From NCBI RefSeq assembly GCF_023100945.1, contig NZ_CP064689.1, positions 5,438,001 through 5,502,000 on the forward strand: a stretch of DNA of 64,000 bases. Reading direction: 5' to 3'. This document shows positions 50,491 through 59,550 of this stretch, one piece after another. Every line of letters starts with the position of its first letter. Positions within the stretch are counted from its first letter, which is position 1. Below the pieces are notes generated by a model. That model did not search any database, was not told where the DNA came from, and saw nothing but the letters and a program-made list of their open reading frames with translations. This DNA is from Bradyrhizobium sp. 200 (GTDB lineage: Bacteria > Pseudomonadota > Alphaproteobacteria > Rhizobiales > Xanthobacteraceae). Both the position numbers and the translations under genes were made by a program.

Positions 50491-50516
50491 GGTGGTAAGC
50501 GGAAGGGAACGTTAAA
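50234..50516. other. Non-coding junction upstream of integrase
   Basis: About 280 bases between the divergent kinase and integrase. It contains the CGTSACG repeats described separately and nothing else that can be supported. Confidence 0.5.
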
Positions 50517-51770
50517 GTGGCACTCAATTCGAACCAAGTTAAATCCCTGCAAGCTGGCGTTCATGCGGACGGCGGGGGGCTTTATCTGGCGGTGCGCAAA
50601 AGCGGCGAACGGGTGTGGGCTTTCCGCTTCACCGATCTCCAGGGCAAGCGGGCGCAGATGGAGTTCGCCAGGGCTGGCGACCGCGACAGCGCAAGCGGTG
50701 ACGTTCTGACCCTAAGCAGCGCGCGCGAGAAGGCGCGCGACTATAAGGTCGCGTTGAAGCGCGAGGGCATCGATCCGCGCGTCAAGAAGCGGGCCACCGC
50801 TCAGGGCAGCAAGACGTTCAAGGAGTTTGCCGAGGAGCAGTATCCTGTTTGGTGCCAAGGGCTATCCGAAGAGGAGTTGAAACAGTGGCAGCGCTCCGTC
50901 CGGGACGTGCCGAGCCTGCACGACAAGAAGCTCCAGGAGATCACCACCGAGCACGTGTTGGAGGCGCTCAAGGCGATCTGGACCGTGAAGCCGGTCACAG
51001 CGTCACGGACGCGCCAGCGGATCGAGCGGCTGATGGACGCTGCCAAGCCGTTGAGACTGCGCACGGGCGAGAACCCGGCCGCATGGCGCGGCAACCTAAG
51101 ACACCTGCTGCCGTCGCCACGCAAGTTGAACCGCAAGAAGGGGCATCGGTCCGCGCCATATACCAAGATGCCGCAAATGATGACAGGGCTGCGCTATGAT
51201 ACCGGCAACGCCGCGCGCTGCACAGAGGTCGGCATCCTCACCGTGTCGCGGAGCCAAGAAATCCGGCTGATGGAGTGGACGGAGCTGGACTTCGAAGCAA
51301 GGACGTGGATGGTTCCGGCTGAGAAGATGAAGATTAAGGGCGAGCTAGAGCCGAAGCCGCATCTCGTCCCACTGTCAGATCAGGCCATCGAGATCATCCA
51401 ATCGATGCCGCGCACGGATAAGTACGTGTTCCCCTCCGACCACGCGGAGGAACCTCAGCCGTTCCGGGCGAACGCGCTTGTTGGAGCCATCGAGCGCACT
51501 GCCGTCAAATCCACCATGCATGGCTGCCGCACGAGCTTCCGAAATTGGGGCACTGACAACAAGGAGCACAATTTCCGCCGCGAAGTGCTTGAGTTCTGCC
51601 TCTCGCACCGTGTCGGCGATGAGGCTGAACTGGCGTATTGGGACAGCGAGATGATCAAGCGACGCCGCGAGGTGCTGCAGGCTTGGGCTGACTTCATCAA
51701 GCCGCGCAAGAATACGTCGCGCGAGCAACCGCCCGAAAGAAAGCGGCAAAAGCTCAAGCTCGTCGCCTAA
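50517..51770 (+). CDS. Tyrosine-type site-specific integrase (P4-like)
   Basis: A 417-residue tyrosine recombinase with an N-terminal DUF4102-type arm-binding domain (about residues 1-90) and C-terminal catalytic domain. The first catalytic Arg is in TVSRSQEIRLMEW (about 245), the H-x-x-R is in MHGCRTSFRNWG (about 335), and the LSHRVGDEAELAYWD segment (about 365) holds the box II His and nucleophile Tyr. Its GTG at 50517 points away from the kinase gene. It marks a mobile element or genomic island. Target of integration is likely at the kinase start, but no matching att partner is proven. Confidence 0.9.
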   Translation: MALNSNQVKSLQAGVHADGGGLYLAVRKSGERVWAFRFTDLQGKRAQMEFARAGDRDSASGDVLTLSSAREKARDYKVALKREGIDPRVKKRATAQGSKTFKEFAEEQYPVWCQGLSEEELKQWQRSVRDVPSLHDKKLQEITTEHVLEALKAIWTVKPVTASRTRQRIERLMDAAKPLRLRTGENPAAWRGNLRHLLPSPRKLNRKKGHRSAPYTKMPQMMTGLRYDTGNAARCTEVGILTVSRSQEIRLMEWTELDFEARTWMVPAEKMKIKGELEPKPHLVPLSDQAIEIIQSMPRTDKYVFPSDHAEEPQPFRANALVGAIERTAVKSTMHGCRTSFRNWGTDNKEHNFRREVLEFCLSHRVGDEAELAYWDSEMIKRRREVLQAWADFIKPRKNTSREQPPERKRQKLKLVA

Positions 51771-52072
51771 CGAGCGCACCAAGTGAGCGAAGCGCGCTTC
51801 CGTCGCGATGTAATCAGGGACCGGTGGATCCTCGCCGTCGTCGGCTTCGTCTACCGACCACATGAGAACTCCTTCCCGTCTTGATCCCTCAAAGCGCGCG
51901 GCGTCCGCGCATCAGGTAAGAGCTTCGACCGATTGCAAGTTGTGACTGTGTGATCGTCGTTTACCCTGTTCGAAGCGCGCAGTATCAATCTTGCAACTAT
52001 GGTGTATTCTTAATCTATGCACGTCGATTGGCGACTTGCATCGAGCCAACTTTTGGGATCACGGAGGGCAAC
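51771..52072. other. Intergenic region after the integrase
   Basis: About 300 bases. A minus-strand frame beginning at 51863 has a perfect AAGGAG ribosome site but most of its length is the antisense of the integrase. I do not call it. Confidence 0.45.
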
Positions 52073-52135
52073 ATGGCCAAGAAAGCGAAGAAGGCAAAGA
52101 AGGCAAAGAAGACAGCCAAGAAGAAAAAGAAGTAG
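52073..52135 (+). CDS. Twenty-residue lysine/alanine-only peptide
   Basis: The ATG at 52073 is preceded by CGGAGGGCAAC, a strong ribosome site, and is followed by 19 codons that are nearly all Lys, Ala and one Thr, then TAG. The composition resembles the tail of H1-like histones and small KA-rich proteins. A strong terminator lies about 115 bases downstream. It is too short for family assignment and may be a real nucleic-acid-binding peptide, a leader or a remnant. Confidence 0.5.
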   Translation: MAKKAKKAKKAKKTAKKKKK

Positions 52136-52250
52136 CCGTTCAACGAAACCTCTCAGTTATCCGGATAGCATCTGAGGTCCGTTACGCCCTTTGCAGCCCG
52201 GACAGGCCGCAGCTTTCGCCGACAGAATATCCGCGCAACAAACGGTCAGG

Positions 52251-52296
52251 CCGGACCATTATGCAGATGGCTGCTGCATAACGGTCCGGTTTTTTT
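52251..52296 (+). terminator. Strong rho-independent terminator
   Basis: A 16-bp stem with CCGGACCATTATGCAG (52251-52266) paired to CTGCATAACGGTCCGG (52274-52289) (one G-T pair) and a seven-base loop, followed directly by seven T residues. It is the best terminator in the window. Confidence 0.88.
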
Positions 52297-52490
52297 GGGG
52301 CTTGATTAAACCGACTCACTCGTTGACGGGACAATTGTCTGGTACAATTTACTGATGCCAAACACACAACCCCAATCACCGTTTTTGAAGGCCGAGTGAT
52401 GAGAAGTTGAGCCACCCGAACTTCTCGGTCTTCAATACGGTGTTACAATTCACAGTGCGCGGAAGAATCGCCGCGCGACTTGTACAGCAG

Positions 52491-52518
52491 GCCTCCTGAC
52501 GCAACTCAGGGGGCTTTT
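52491..52518 (+). terminator. Candidate rho-independent terminator
   Basis: GCCTCCTGA and TCAGGGGGC (one G-T pair) with a six-base loop, followed by TTTT. It lies 40 bases before the TRAP-like remnant. Confidence 0.6.
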
Positions 52519-52560
52519 GCTTGCCAACCCGCCTCTTCTTTCATTTCCAAGATTTAATAC

Positions 52561-52851
52561 GCGGAGCGGCGTAACAGCAACATCACGGTGTACTTCTTCA
52601 CCCAGAAGCTGCCCGAACGGGTTCGCGCTGCACTCGACGGTGTTGGCGCGTTGCTTGGAATGGTCTTCTGGAGTTTAATTTCCTGGCGCGCCATCGATCA
52701 CGCTCAAGAGTTGCGCGATAGCGGTGAAGTCTCACTCAATCTCGGAGTCTCGACGTTTCCCTTCTACGGTCTCCTCGCCCTGGGCACCGCCCTCGTCGCG
52801 ATCGTGCTGGTGCTGCGCATCGCACGGGCGATCAACACCGTGAGCCGCTAA
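52561..52851 (+). pseudogene. Truncated TRAP transporter small permease (DctQ-like)
   Basis: The remaining frame (the last 87 residues from GTG 52588; the homology may begin at 52561) carries TQKLPERVRAALDGVGALLG, then SLISWRAIDHA and STFPFYGLLALGTALVAIVL. These are the second half of a DctQ family protein, with two of the four expected helices. The N-terminal half is missing. It ends with TAA and the large-permease start follows immediately (TAAATG), as in normal dctQM operons. Confidence 0.78.
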
Positions 52852-53019
52852 ATGGACAATACGACAATCGGCATCATCGGCTTCCTTGCAATGCTGTTGC
52901 TGATGTTTCTTGGCGTGCCGATTGGCGTCGCCATGGGCATCGGCGGATTCATCGGCTTCGCCGTCGTCAACAGTTGGGATACTCTGATTGAAACGCTGCT
53001 TTCAGCTCATCAAGAGTGA
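52852..53019 (+). pseudogene. Truncated TRAP transporter large permease (DctM-like)
   Basis: The first 44 residues, with FLAMLLLMFLGVPIGVAMGIGGFIGFA (given here by its parts LLLMFLGVPIGVAMG and GFIGFAVV), match the first helix of DctM large permeases. The family is over 400 residues long. Here it runs into an unrelated segment and stops at 53019. It marks a rearrangement junction near 52990, overlapping the 3' end of the small CxxPGC gene on the other strand. Confidence 0.8.
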
Positions 53020-53257
53020 CGTCGGGAATCGATTTGTGGATTTTTGCAATTATTGGTTTTTCCCCGTCTCTTAAGATCGCGACGAGGGTTTCCACATCGG
53101 GACATCCTGGCTCTCGACAGGTCAGCTCGCTAACCGAGATAGTCACGTCATCCGACAAGCCCAACAGCTTCTGCGTTTGCAGCTTTAATTCCTGAACTGC
53201 CTGAGGATAGCCGGTTCTTTGGACCCGCCGCCCCATAGGTAAGGCAATCTTTGGCAT
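52967..53257 (-). CDS. Small CxxPGC-motif protein of the zinc locus
   Basis: A 96-residue soluble protein with TCREPGCPDVETLVAIL (Cys near 48 and 52) and an acidic C-terminus (DVTLDELKAAF). Small proteins of this type recur near COG0523 GTPases and are often labelled nitrate-reductase-related, but I know of no proven function. It is co-directional with and downstream of the GTPase gene. Its C-terminal end overlaps the DctM remnant, so the final residues may be altered by the junction. Confidence 0.6.
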   Translation of the reverse strand: MPKIALPMGRRVQRTGYPQAVQELKLQTQKLLGLSDDVTISVSELTCREPGCPDVETLVAILRDGEKPIIAKIHKSIPDVTLDELKAAFQSEYPNC

Positions 53258-53360
53258 GCTTTTGGCGTCCGAATGGATTTGCGAGGGCTGTCAGCCTCAG
53301 CATGGCAACGGACAAACTCCGCTGCCGTGCTGCGGCTTGGTGCATCACCCGTGCCTTCAA

Positions 53361-54341
53361 TCAGTGACTTGAGCCCTGACACTGCTCAAAGCCTGCCTTC
53401 AAGACGTCCTCCGGCAAGTCGCGCCCGATGAAGACCAGGCGGCTTGTTCTGGGCTCATCGGATTTCCAGGGGCGTTGATGGTCTCCTTCGAGCAACATGT
53501 GCACTCCCTGAACGACAAAGCGATCGGGATCGTCCTGGAATTGGATGATCCCCTTCAGCCGCAGAATATCGGTCCCGAACTGACGAACGGTCTCCTGCAC
53601 CCAGGGGAAAAATTTCTCTGGAATGAGAGGTGTCTGCGTCGTCAATGACAGGCTCTTTACGTGACTGTCGTGCTCATGGTCGTGAGCTTCACTGAGAAAG
53701 CCAGGCTCGAATTCGAGAACCCTGTTGAGATCGAACGCATTCCGATCCAGGACTTTTTCGAGGTCAAGGGCGCAACGTTCAGTGCGATGGATCATCGCAT
53801 AGGGATTAATTGAACGAATTCTTGCCTCGACGAGCTTAAGGTCCGCCTCCGAGACCAGATCGGTCTTGTTGAGCAAGACAACGTCGGCGAATGCGATCTG
53901 CTCTTGCGCTTCGTGCGCCTGGTCGATTTCTCCGAGGAGGTGCTTTGCGTCGATGACCGTGACGATGGCATCAAGCTTCGTGTTGCGACGAACGTCGTCA
54001 TCTACAAGAAAGGTTTGCGCCACGGGCGCCGGATCGGCGAGCCCGGTAGTCTCCACGATGATCCCGTCAAACTTGCCGCGCCGCTTCATGAGTCCTTCGA
54101 GAATCCGGATGAGATCACCTCTCACCGTGCAGCAGATGCACCCGTTGTTCATTTCGAATATTTCTTCGTCCGCATTGACGATCAGATCATTGTCAATTCC
54201 GACCTCGCCAAACTCGTTCACAATCACCGCATAACGCTTACCGTGGGTCTCGGTCAGGATACGGTTCAGCAAAGTCGTCTTCCCTGCGCCCAGGTACCCG
54301 GTGAGGACGGTGACCGGTGTTTGTGAAATCACATTGTTCAT
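53361..54341 (-). CDS. COG0523 family GTPase, zinc-chaperone type
   Basis: A 326-residue G3E GTPase of the COG0523 group. Walker [11 protein letters not shown] is near residues 14-23, the CxCC metal motif [11 protein letters not shown] about 68-78, NKTDLV about 158-163, and a His-rich HDHEHDSH stretch (about 221-228) is characteristic of zinc metallochaperones. The C-terminal domain ends in [13 protein letters not shown]. It is coupled to the upstream COG0523 gene (12-base spacer) and belongs to the zinc locus under Zur-type operators. It likely hands zinc to target enzymes under deficiency. Confidence 0.9.
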   Translation of the reverse strand: MNNVISQTPVTVLTGYLGAGKTTLLNRILTETHGKRYAVIVNEFGEVGIDNDLIVNADEEIFEMNNGCICCTVRGDLIRILEGLMKRRGKFDGIIVETTGLADPAPVAQTFLVDDDVRRNTKLDAIVTVIDAKHLLGEIDQAHEAQEQIAFADVVLLNKTDLVSEADLKLVEARIRSINPYAMIHRTERCALDLEKVLDRNAFDLNRVLEFEPGFLSEAHDHEHDSHVKSLSLTTQTPLIPEKFFPWVQETVRQFGTDILRLKGIIQFQDDPDRFVVQGVHMLLEGDHQRPWKSDEPRTSRLVFIGRDLPEDVLKAGFEQCQGSSH

Positions 54342-54352
54342 GCTTGGCCCTT

Positions 54353-55585
54353 TCAGCGTTGAGGTCTCGTTGCGTTCTGAATCACAGGCGGGAGTTCAAA
54401 CTGGGCAGTGGCGCGCTCGTGAAGCAACAGCAATAGCCCTGCGACAAGCGCAAAGCCGAGAACGCTCAAACCCGCGACCGTCAGCACCAATTGCGCCTTT
54501 GCGCGCGCTGAAATGCCTGTTATCGCCGTGAACAGATTCTTGACGACCGCTTCATCAAGGCCGTGAGCGATGACGACCATTCGCGTGCGACGATCGTCCG
54601 AGGGCCAGGCCGGAAGCCGGTACTGTTGAATCGCATGCTGAACGCCGTGCACGACAAGAGGCCGCTCCGGATCGTCCTCCAGCCCGACAAGTCCCTTCAG
54701 ACGGAGCAATTGCGGGCCGCCTACGGCCTTGAGCAGTTCAATGAATGTGGCAAGATTTCGCGGCGATACGGGCCGGCTTTCGAGCAATGCCAGGCTCTGG
54801 ATGCCAGCCGCCGCATGGCGGCTCGCGCCTGTGGCATCGTTGTGAGTCTGCCCTTGCTGGGCCAACGCCACCTCCAAGGCCAACCACCCCTCGACATCGG
54901 TCCCCTGTTCGGAGGGAACGTAGCGACGCGGAGCAAAGACCGCTGCGAGATCGAAGTCGTTCCCGTGACGGTCCACGATGGCCGCGGCAGCGTTGATCTG
55001 CCGGATCTTCGGCAGCAGGCCGGAGGGACCGGGAGCCGCGGCGGCTTCTGCGACAAGATCGGTCTTGGTCAGCACGACACTATCCGCAAACGCCACCTGC
55101 TTCATGCATTCGAAGTGCCGCTCCATCGTCTCTTCGATCATGGTCACGTCGATTGCGCAGACGACGCCGGACAGTCGAAAGCATCTTGCCACGACATGGT
55201 CCCGATACCCGACCGCCGGAAGACCGCCCGGTGTGATCTGATTGATGATCGGAGCGGGATCGGCAAGCCCGGTCGTCTCGACGATCACGCGCTTGAACGG
55301 CGGGACAGCCTTGCTCTCCACAGCGTCGTAAAGTTCGAACAGGGAAGACCTGATGTCGCTGGCAGCCGTGCAGCAGAGACAGCCTGTCGTTGTCACCATC
55401 AGTTCGCGCTTGTTCATGCGAACAAGGTCATGATCGATGGATATATCGCCAAACTCGTTGATGATGACGGCGGTGTCCGCAACGGCCTCGCTCGCCAAGA
55501 GCTCATTGAGCAGCGTGGATTTCCCCGAGCCCAGGAAGCCCGTGAGGATCGTCACCGGAATCGGCTGGTCTATCTTCACTGCCAC
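54353..55585 (-). CDS. COG0523 family GTPase with C-terminal membrane helix
   Basis: A 410-residue G3E GTPase. Walker [11 protein letters not shown] (about 15-24), metal motif [11 protein letters not shown] (about 68-78) and TKTDLV (about 170-175) are present. Unlike normal COG0523 proteins it extends beyond the C-terminal CobW domain into a hydrophobic helix (about 372-390, [22 protein letters not shown]) and a short polar tail, so it may be membrane-anchored. It starts 22-40 bases downstream of a Zur-type operator at 55607-55626 (reading leftwards). It precedes the second COG0523 gene. Confidence 0.88.
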   Translation of the reverse strand: MAVKIDQPIPVTILTGFLGSGKSTLLNELLASEAVADTAVIINEFGDISIDHDLVRMNKRELMVTTTGCLCCTAASDIRSSLFELYDAVESKAVPPFKRVIVETTGLADPAPIINQITPGGLPAVGYRDHVVARCFRLSGVVCAIDVTMIEETMERHFECMKQVAFADSVVLTKTDLVAEAAAAPGPSGLLPKIRQINAAAAIVDRHGNDFDLAAVFAPRRYVPSEQGTDVEGWLALEVALAQQGQTHNDATGASRHAAAGIQSLALLESRPVSPRNLATFIELLKAVGGPQLLRLKGLVGLEDDPERPLVVHGVQHAIQQYRLPAWPSDDRRTRMVVIAHGLDEAVVKNLFTAITGISARAKAQLVLTVAGLSVLGFALVAGLLLLLHERATAQFELPPVIQNATRPQR

Positions 55586-55606
55586 GCAATCACATCGCCC
55601 CGATAC

Positions 55607-55626
55607 GTAATGTTATAACGTTACAC
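55607..55626. promoter_or_regulatory. Zur-type operator
   Basis: CGTAATGTTATAACGTTACA is a 20-base near-palindrome. It shares 18 of its bases in the core with the site at 59605-59624 and fits the known Zur box pattern of alphaproteobacteria (GTNATN-TATAAC-type dyad). It lies just upstream of the COG0523 GTPase gene at 55585. Confidence 0.82.
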
Positions 55627-55717
55627 GCGATCGCGCAACAGCCTCTGGGGACCCATCACGATTGATTGTGGTCGCTGCCTCGGCAGCGCATGGGCAGGAG
55701 CGCCAATTCGACTGCGG

Positions 55718-57160
55718 TCAGCGAAATTCAAGTTTCAGTCGCCGCCAAGCGACCACGATTCCGGTGATGCTGAACGTTGCTCCAAACGCGCATAGAACAA
55801 CAATAATCGCGCTCCGCAGTTTGGGGCGCACCATCAAGGCAGGAAAATCGAAAGTATGCAGCGCGCGGTACAGCCAGCGATAGGTTCGACGCTGCGCATC
55901 AAGCTTTTCCAGGTTGGCGCCGCTAGCACCATCGATTTGGTACCAAACGTCCCCGCATATGGACCGATATACGGGAGCCGGCGCAACTTCAGATGCAAGG
56001 AAGTAGTGGTCATCTGGCGCGACAGCCGAAGTGCTCGAGCAGCCACCGACAGCGTGCGAGATCACGACATTGATCTGATCGGCTTGCAGGAACGGGGAAG
56101 CAGGTGCAGTAGACGCTGGAACGACGATGGAAAGCTGCTGCGCGTCAACTCCCGTTCGATTACGTTGATGGATGCGGCCGCCGAAAGCAAACCACTCGAT
56201 TTCACGGGTAGCCGGTGAAAGCGATGCCGGCACTGTCGCGGTCAGTTCGACCCACGCCGGCGTCCCGGCGATCCGGTCCGCTTCCGATCTGGTAAGCGCG
56301 CCGGTGGAAAAGAGACGGCCATGGTCCATCGATAGCCATCCGCTAACAATCCACGTCATCACGAACGCAGCGCACGCCAGTCCGAGCCAGTGATGCCAAG
56401 CATGCCATTTTCGGAAGGGAGACACGATACGGTCTCGCACGCGCCTCAGACGAAACAGGCCAACTATGAGGCCCGACAATGCCGCGATGACGGCAGCAAG
56501 GGACAACCACCAGACCGCGACGTTCCAGGTCATCCAGTCTTTGCGCAGCGCGGTCGGATAGATCCAATGCGCGACGCTTCCAACGTAGTTCCATGCGCGT
56601 TCACTGCGCGTTGTATCTCTCACGATCTCGCCGGTGCGTGACGAGACATACAGCTCGGTTCCCGCAACATCGTTCAGAGCAATGAGATAGAGAGGTCGGT
56701 GTCCGTCGAGGCCGTTCGGGACCGTCCATTGATCATATTCCGCCAGTTCCACGAAGGTGGCCGCAGCAGGATTCAAGCCGCGCAAGCGCGCGTGCTCGGA
56801 CCCGATTGCGAGTGCCACTTGCTCGGAGCCGATATCGGCCGCGCGCAGATCATCAGCATGCAGGGCTTTCATGCCGGAGGCAGCCGACACCAGGTACACG
56901 GGACCGTCGCTGCGCTGCCACAGACGCACCCGCGTGACGCCTTTGAGCGTGCTCGCCGCGACAGCCTCGGCGGGACTGTGCCTCACCTTGGAAACGTCGA
57001 AGACGGACAATCCTCCGAAGCGCTCAGCTTCGGTGAGCGCCGGAAATGGCACGAAGTGCATCACGATACCAGATGCAAACCACATCACGAACAGCAGGCA
57101 CAGCGGGATGCTCAGCCAGCGATGGATAAGGACCAGGGTCCGCAACGGCCGAACCACCAT
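55718..57160 (-). CDS. PepSY-domain integral membrane protein
   Basis: A 480-residue PepSY_TM protein. It has a helix about 15-35, two long periplasmic loops, helices about 215-240, 255-280 and a final one about 445-470. Conserved histidines lie at helix edges (LIHRW, VMHF, AHWIY, KWHAWHHW, RALHTFD), as in PepSY reductases that release metal from siderophores (FoxB/FsrB type). Its ATG overlaps the stop of the upstream receptor gene (TGATG, 1 base), so it is translationally coupled. It is a strong candidate for inner-membrane handling of the receptor's cargo. Confidence 0.86.
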   Translation of the reverse strand: MVVRPLRTLVLIHRWLSIPLCLLFVMWFASGIVMHFVPFPALTEAERFGGLSVFDVSKVRHSPAEAVAASTLKGVTRVRLWQRSDGPVYLVSAASGMKALHADDLRAADIGSEQVALAIGSEHARLRGLNPAAATFVELAEYDQWTVPNGLDGHRPLYLIALNDVAGTELYVSSRTGEIVRDTTRSERAWNYVGSVAHWIYPTALRKDWMTWNVAVWWLSLAAVIAALSGLIVGLFRLRRVRDRIVSPFRKWHAWHHWLGLACAAFVMTWIVSGWLSMDHGRLFSTGALTRSEADRIAGTPAWVELTATVPASLSPATREIEWFAFGGRIHQRNRTGVDAQQLSIVVPASTAPASPFLQADQINVVISHAVGGCSSTSAVAPDDHYFLASEVAPAPVYRSICGDVWYQIDGASGANLEKLDAQRRTYRWLYRALHTFDFPALMVRPKLRSAIIVVLCAFGATFSITGIVVAWRRLKLEFR

Positions 57161-59550
57161 CAGAATTTGAAGGACGCCTCGACTTCGTAGGTCCGCGCTG
57201 CCCCCAGGAGGATCTGATCTGGATAGAATGGAGAGCTCCATGCCGCGTACTTCGCATCGGTGAAGTTACGTACCCGGAAGGTGACGCGCGTGCTGTCGAA
57301 GGTCGGGAATGTCGGTAACTTCGGAATGTCGATAAAGGCGAACGCATCCGCCGTCGTATAGGCGAGAAGCTTAACCGTATTGGCATCGGTGCTATATCGG
57401 TCGCCGACATGACGAACCGAAACCCCGAGTTCGACCGGCAGCCAACCCGGATTAAGGAAACGATACGAGGCCCCGCCGTTCACGACAACGGCAGGAATAT
57501 TCGGCGGGGTATTTCCCGAGAACGATCCGCCCGTGAATTCGTAGTCGGCATAGCGTGCGTGGACATACGCGACGTTGCCCCAGAACTTGAGCTCAGGGGT
57601 CGGACGCACTGCCGCGGCGAACTCCACACCCTGCGATTTGACTTTTCCGGCGATGTTGAGGCGTTGACCGGCTTGTGCGGAATACACATTGCTGCGCTCG
57701 ATGTCGAAAGCCGAGAAGGTCCATTCGGCGCGGCCGTTCCACAGCAGATTCTTGACACCGGTCTCGTAGCTGCGGGCAGACGTCAAGGTCAGTTGCTGCG
57801 TCGGGCTCAGCAGGAAAATGCTGCCTGCCGACAAGTCGCTCGCCGTCGCATACTGGCTGTAGAACGTCATCCCCGGAATCGCTTCCCACGTGTATCCGAT
57901 ACGGCCGGTCACGGGCTGCCAGCTTGTGGTGTATGGGAAACCAGCACTGCTCACGCCGTTGACGTCGATGGACGTTCGATCGAGCTCGAAGGGATTGTAG
58001 CGGAGACCGCCGATCAGCGCGAAATTGTGCGTAATCTTCAGCCGATCTTCGAGATTGATCGCAAAGCTGTCGATGGTGGCGGTCTGTCGCTGTGTCGTTA
58101 GCAAACCATAATAGCCACGAACGGGGTCGACCAGCGTCACTTGATCAGAAGGAAAGTTTGCCGCGCCGGGCCTCGAAAAATCCAGGTGATAGAATTCGAG
58201 CGCCGTGACCAGGCGGTTTTCCATGCCAAATAGATGCGAATTCCACGTGAGATCGGTATTGTTGCCGACCAGGTTCTGGTTGTGATGGACATAGAACCGC
58301 TCACGATCAACCAGGTTGGTGGCGGAGTTGAAAGCGCTAACCTCGTTGTTGTACCAGTCGCGGCTGGCATTGTAGTTATAGACCTGACTTCTCAGGGTAA
58401 CGTTGCTCGTGAGATCCCACTCGAATCCCCCGCGCACCCATGACTCTTTGATGGTCTTGTGGTTGTCGAGCACATTATAGTTCGTTTTCAGCGTACGGCT
58501 GTCGATGGTGACAGGCCCGAGATTGGTGCCGTTATAATCGGACACTTTCGTTCCGGACACGATGCCCGTGGTCGCAAAAGGACCGCTAAAGGCGACGGGA
58601 ACAAGGGGCGTACCTTCGTAGACGCGCGCGTTGTAGTCCTTGTACTCGGTCGCAGCGAAGACCTTGAACGATTCCGTCAACCGATAGTTCAGTTGGCCGG
58701 ATACGTGCAGGTTCTTCGTATTGGTATCGTCGATGAAGCCGTTCTGCACGGACCGGCTGATGTCGAAGCGATAATCGAGGCCTTGGATGTTGGTGCTGCC
58801 CCCCGAACCATAGCCGCCTCGGATACTGCCGAACGAATCGAAACCGACGAACGCCTCACTCTTGATCGGACCGGTATGCGGCACCTTGGTGACATAGTTG
58901 ATGGCGCCGCCGACCGCGCCCTGCCCTGACATCAGTGAAGATGGCCCCTTGAGAAATTCGACCCTGTCGAGGTTGAACGTTTCCATGGTCAGCGCCGTGA
59001 AACCCGTCGGGCCGATATTGATGCCATTGTAGGTCACGTTGACCTGTTCGCCCTGGAAACCGCGCATCGAGAACGACACGTCGTTCGGCGCGTCGCTGGC
59101 GGTCACGCCGGTTGCGCCTTTCACCGTGTCGATCGTGGTGTGGTAGCCCTGCTCCCGGATCGTTTCCGCTCCGACGACCTCGACGGTTGCGGGAATCTCC
59201 CGAGGGGTCAGCCCCAGCCGGCTCGCGCTGGGCGTAACTACATTTGTGTTCAGGGGCGTCGCCGGCGTCTGCTGCTGCCCTTGCGAATGCGGCGACGCCT
59301 CGGCGATGGTTGAGGGTCGCGGATTTCTGTTTGCCCGGGAGATACGGCCTCTTTGCGAATTCGACAGCGTCGGCACTCTCGCCGTTGGTCGCCGCTGCGG
59401 CGCGTCAACGGTTATAGGCGGCAGCGAACTCGCCGGCTGGTTGGGTGATGACGAAGGCGTCTGAGCTTGCGCTTCAGCCACGCCAAAAGGCAGCACGTCT
59501 GCCGCTATCAAAAGAGTTGATAGAGAAACCGAACTTAACAGGTAACGCAC
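57160..59550 (-). CDS. TonB-dependent siderophore-type outer-membrane receptor (paralogue 2)
   Basis: A 796-residue receptor. Signal peptide (about 1-30, ending AEAQA), a TonB-box-like ITVDAPQ, an Arg/Pro-rich linker, plug (about 105-230: REQGYHTTIDTVKGATGV, VEFLKGPSS), and barrel ending in Phe. It follows paralogue 1 (15527-17884) along almost its whole length. The GTG at 59550 has GGGAG five bases before it; the frame runs back to 59583 but with no SD. It is divergent from the ABC operon through a Zur-type operator, so expression is expected under zinc depletion. Cargo unknown. Confidence 0.92.
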   Translation of the reverse strand: MRYLLSSVSLSTLLIAADVLPFGVAEAQAQTPSSSPNQPASSLPPITVDAPQRRPTARVPTLSNSQRGRISRANRNPRPSTIAEASPHSQGQQQTPATPLNTNVVTPSASRLGLTPREIPATVEVVGAETIREQGYHTTIDTVKGATGVTASDAPNDVSFSMRGFQGEQVNVTYNGINIGPTGFTALTMETFNLDRVEFLKGPSSLMSGQGAVGGAINYVTKVPHTGPIKSEAFVGFDSFGSIRGGYGSGGSTNIQGLDYRFDISRSVQNGFIDDTNTKNLHVSGQLNYRLTESFKVFAATEYKDYNARVYEGTPLVPVAFSGPFATTGIVSGTKVSDYNGTNLGPVTIDSRTLKTNYNVLDNHKTIKESWVRGGFEWDLTSNVTLRSQVYNYNASRDWYNNEVSAFNSATNLVDRERFYVHHNQNLVGNNTDLTWNSHLFGMENRLVTALEFYHLDFSRPGAANFPSDQVTLVDPVRGYYGLLTTQRQTATIDSFAINLEDRLKITHNFALIGGLRYNPFELDRTSIDVNGVSSAGFPYTTSWQPVTGRIGYTWEAIPGMTFYSQYATASDLSAGSIFLLSPTQQLTLTSARSYETGVKNLLWNGRAEWTFSAFDIERSNVYSAQAGQRLNIAGKVKSQGVEFAAAVRPTPELKFWGNVAYVHARYADYEFTGGSFSGNTPPNIPAVVVNGGASYRFLNPGWLPVELGVSVRHVGDRYSTDANTVKLLAYTTADAFAFIDIPKLPTFPTFDSTRVTFRVRNFTDAKYAAWSSPFYPDQILLGAARTYEVEASFKF

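Larger units (their letters stand above)
52136..52560. other. Intergenic region with two terminators, no gene seen
   Basis: About 425 bases following the lysine-rich peptide. It contains terminators at 52251-52296 and 52491-52518. A short transcript between 52300 and 52515 could be a small RNA, but no promoter was convincingly seen. Confidence 0.45.

Noticed and set aside
51375..51863. Minus-strand 162-residue frame with a perfect AAGGAG site at its start
   Set aside because: Most of it is the antisense of the integrase catalytic domain. The first 30 codons outside it show no family resemblance. It may be a small real gene but cannot be supported.
52323..52348. A TTGACG / TACAAT pair that looks like a promoter
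   Set aside because: The spacing is only 14 bases, too short for a standard promoter.
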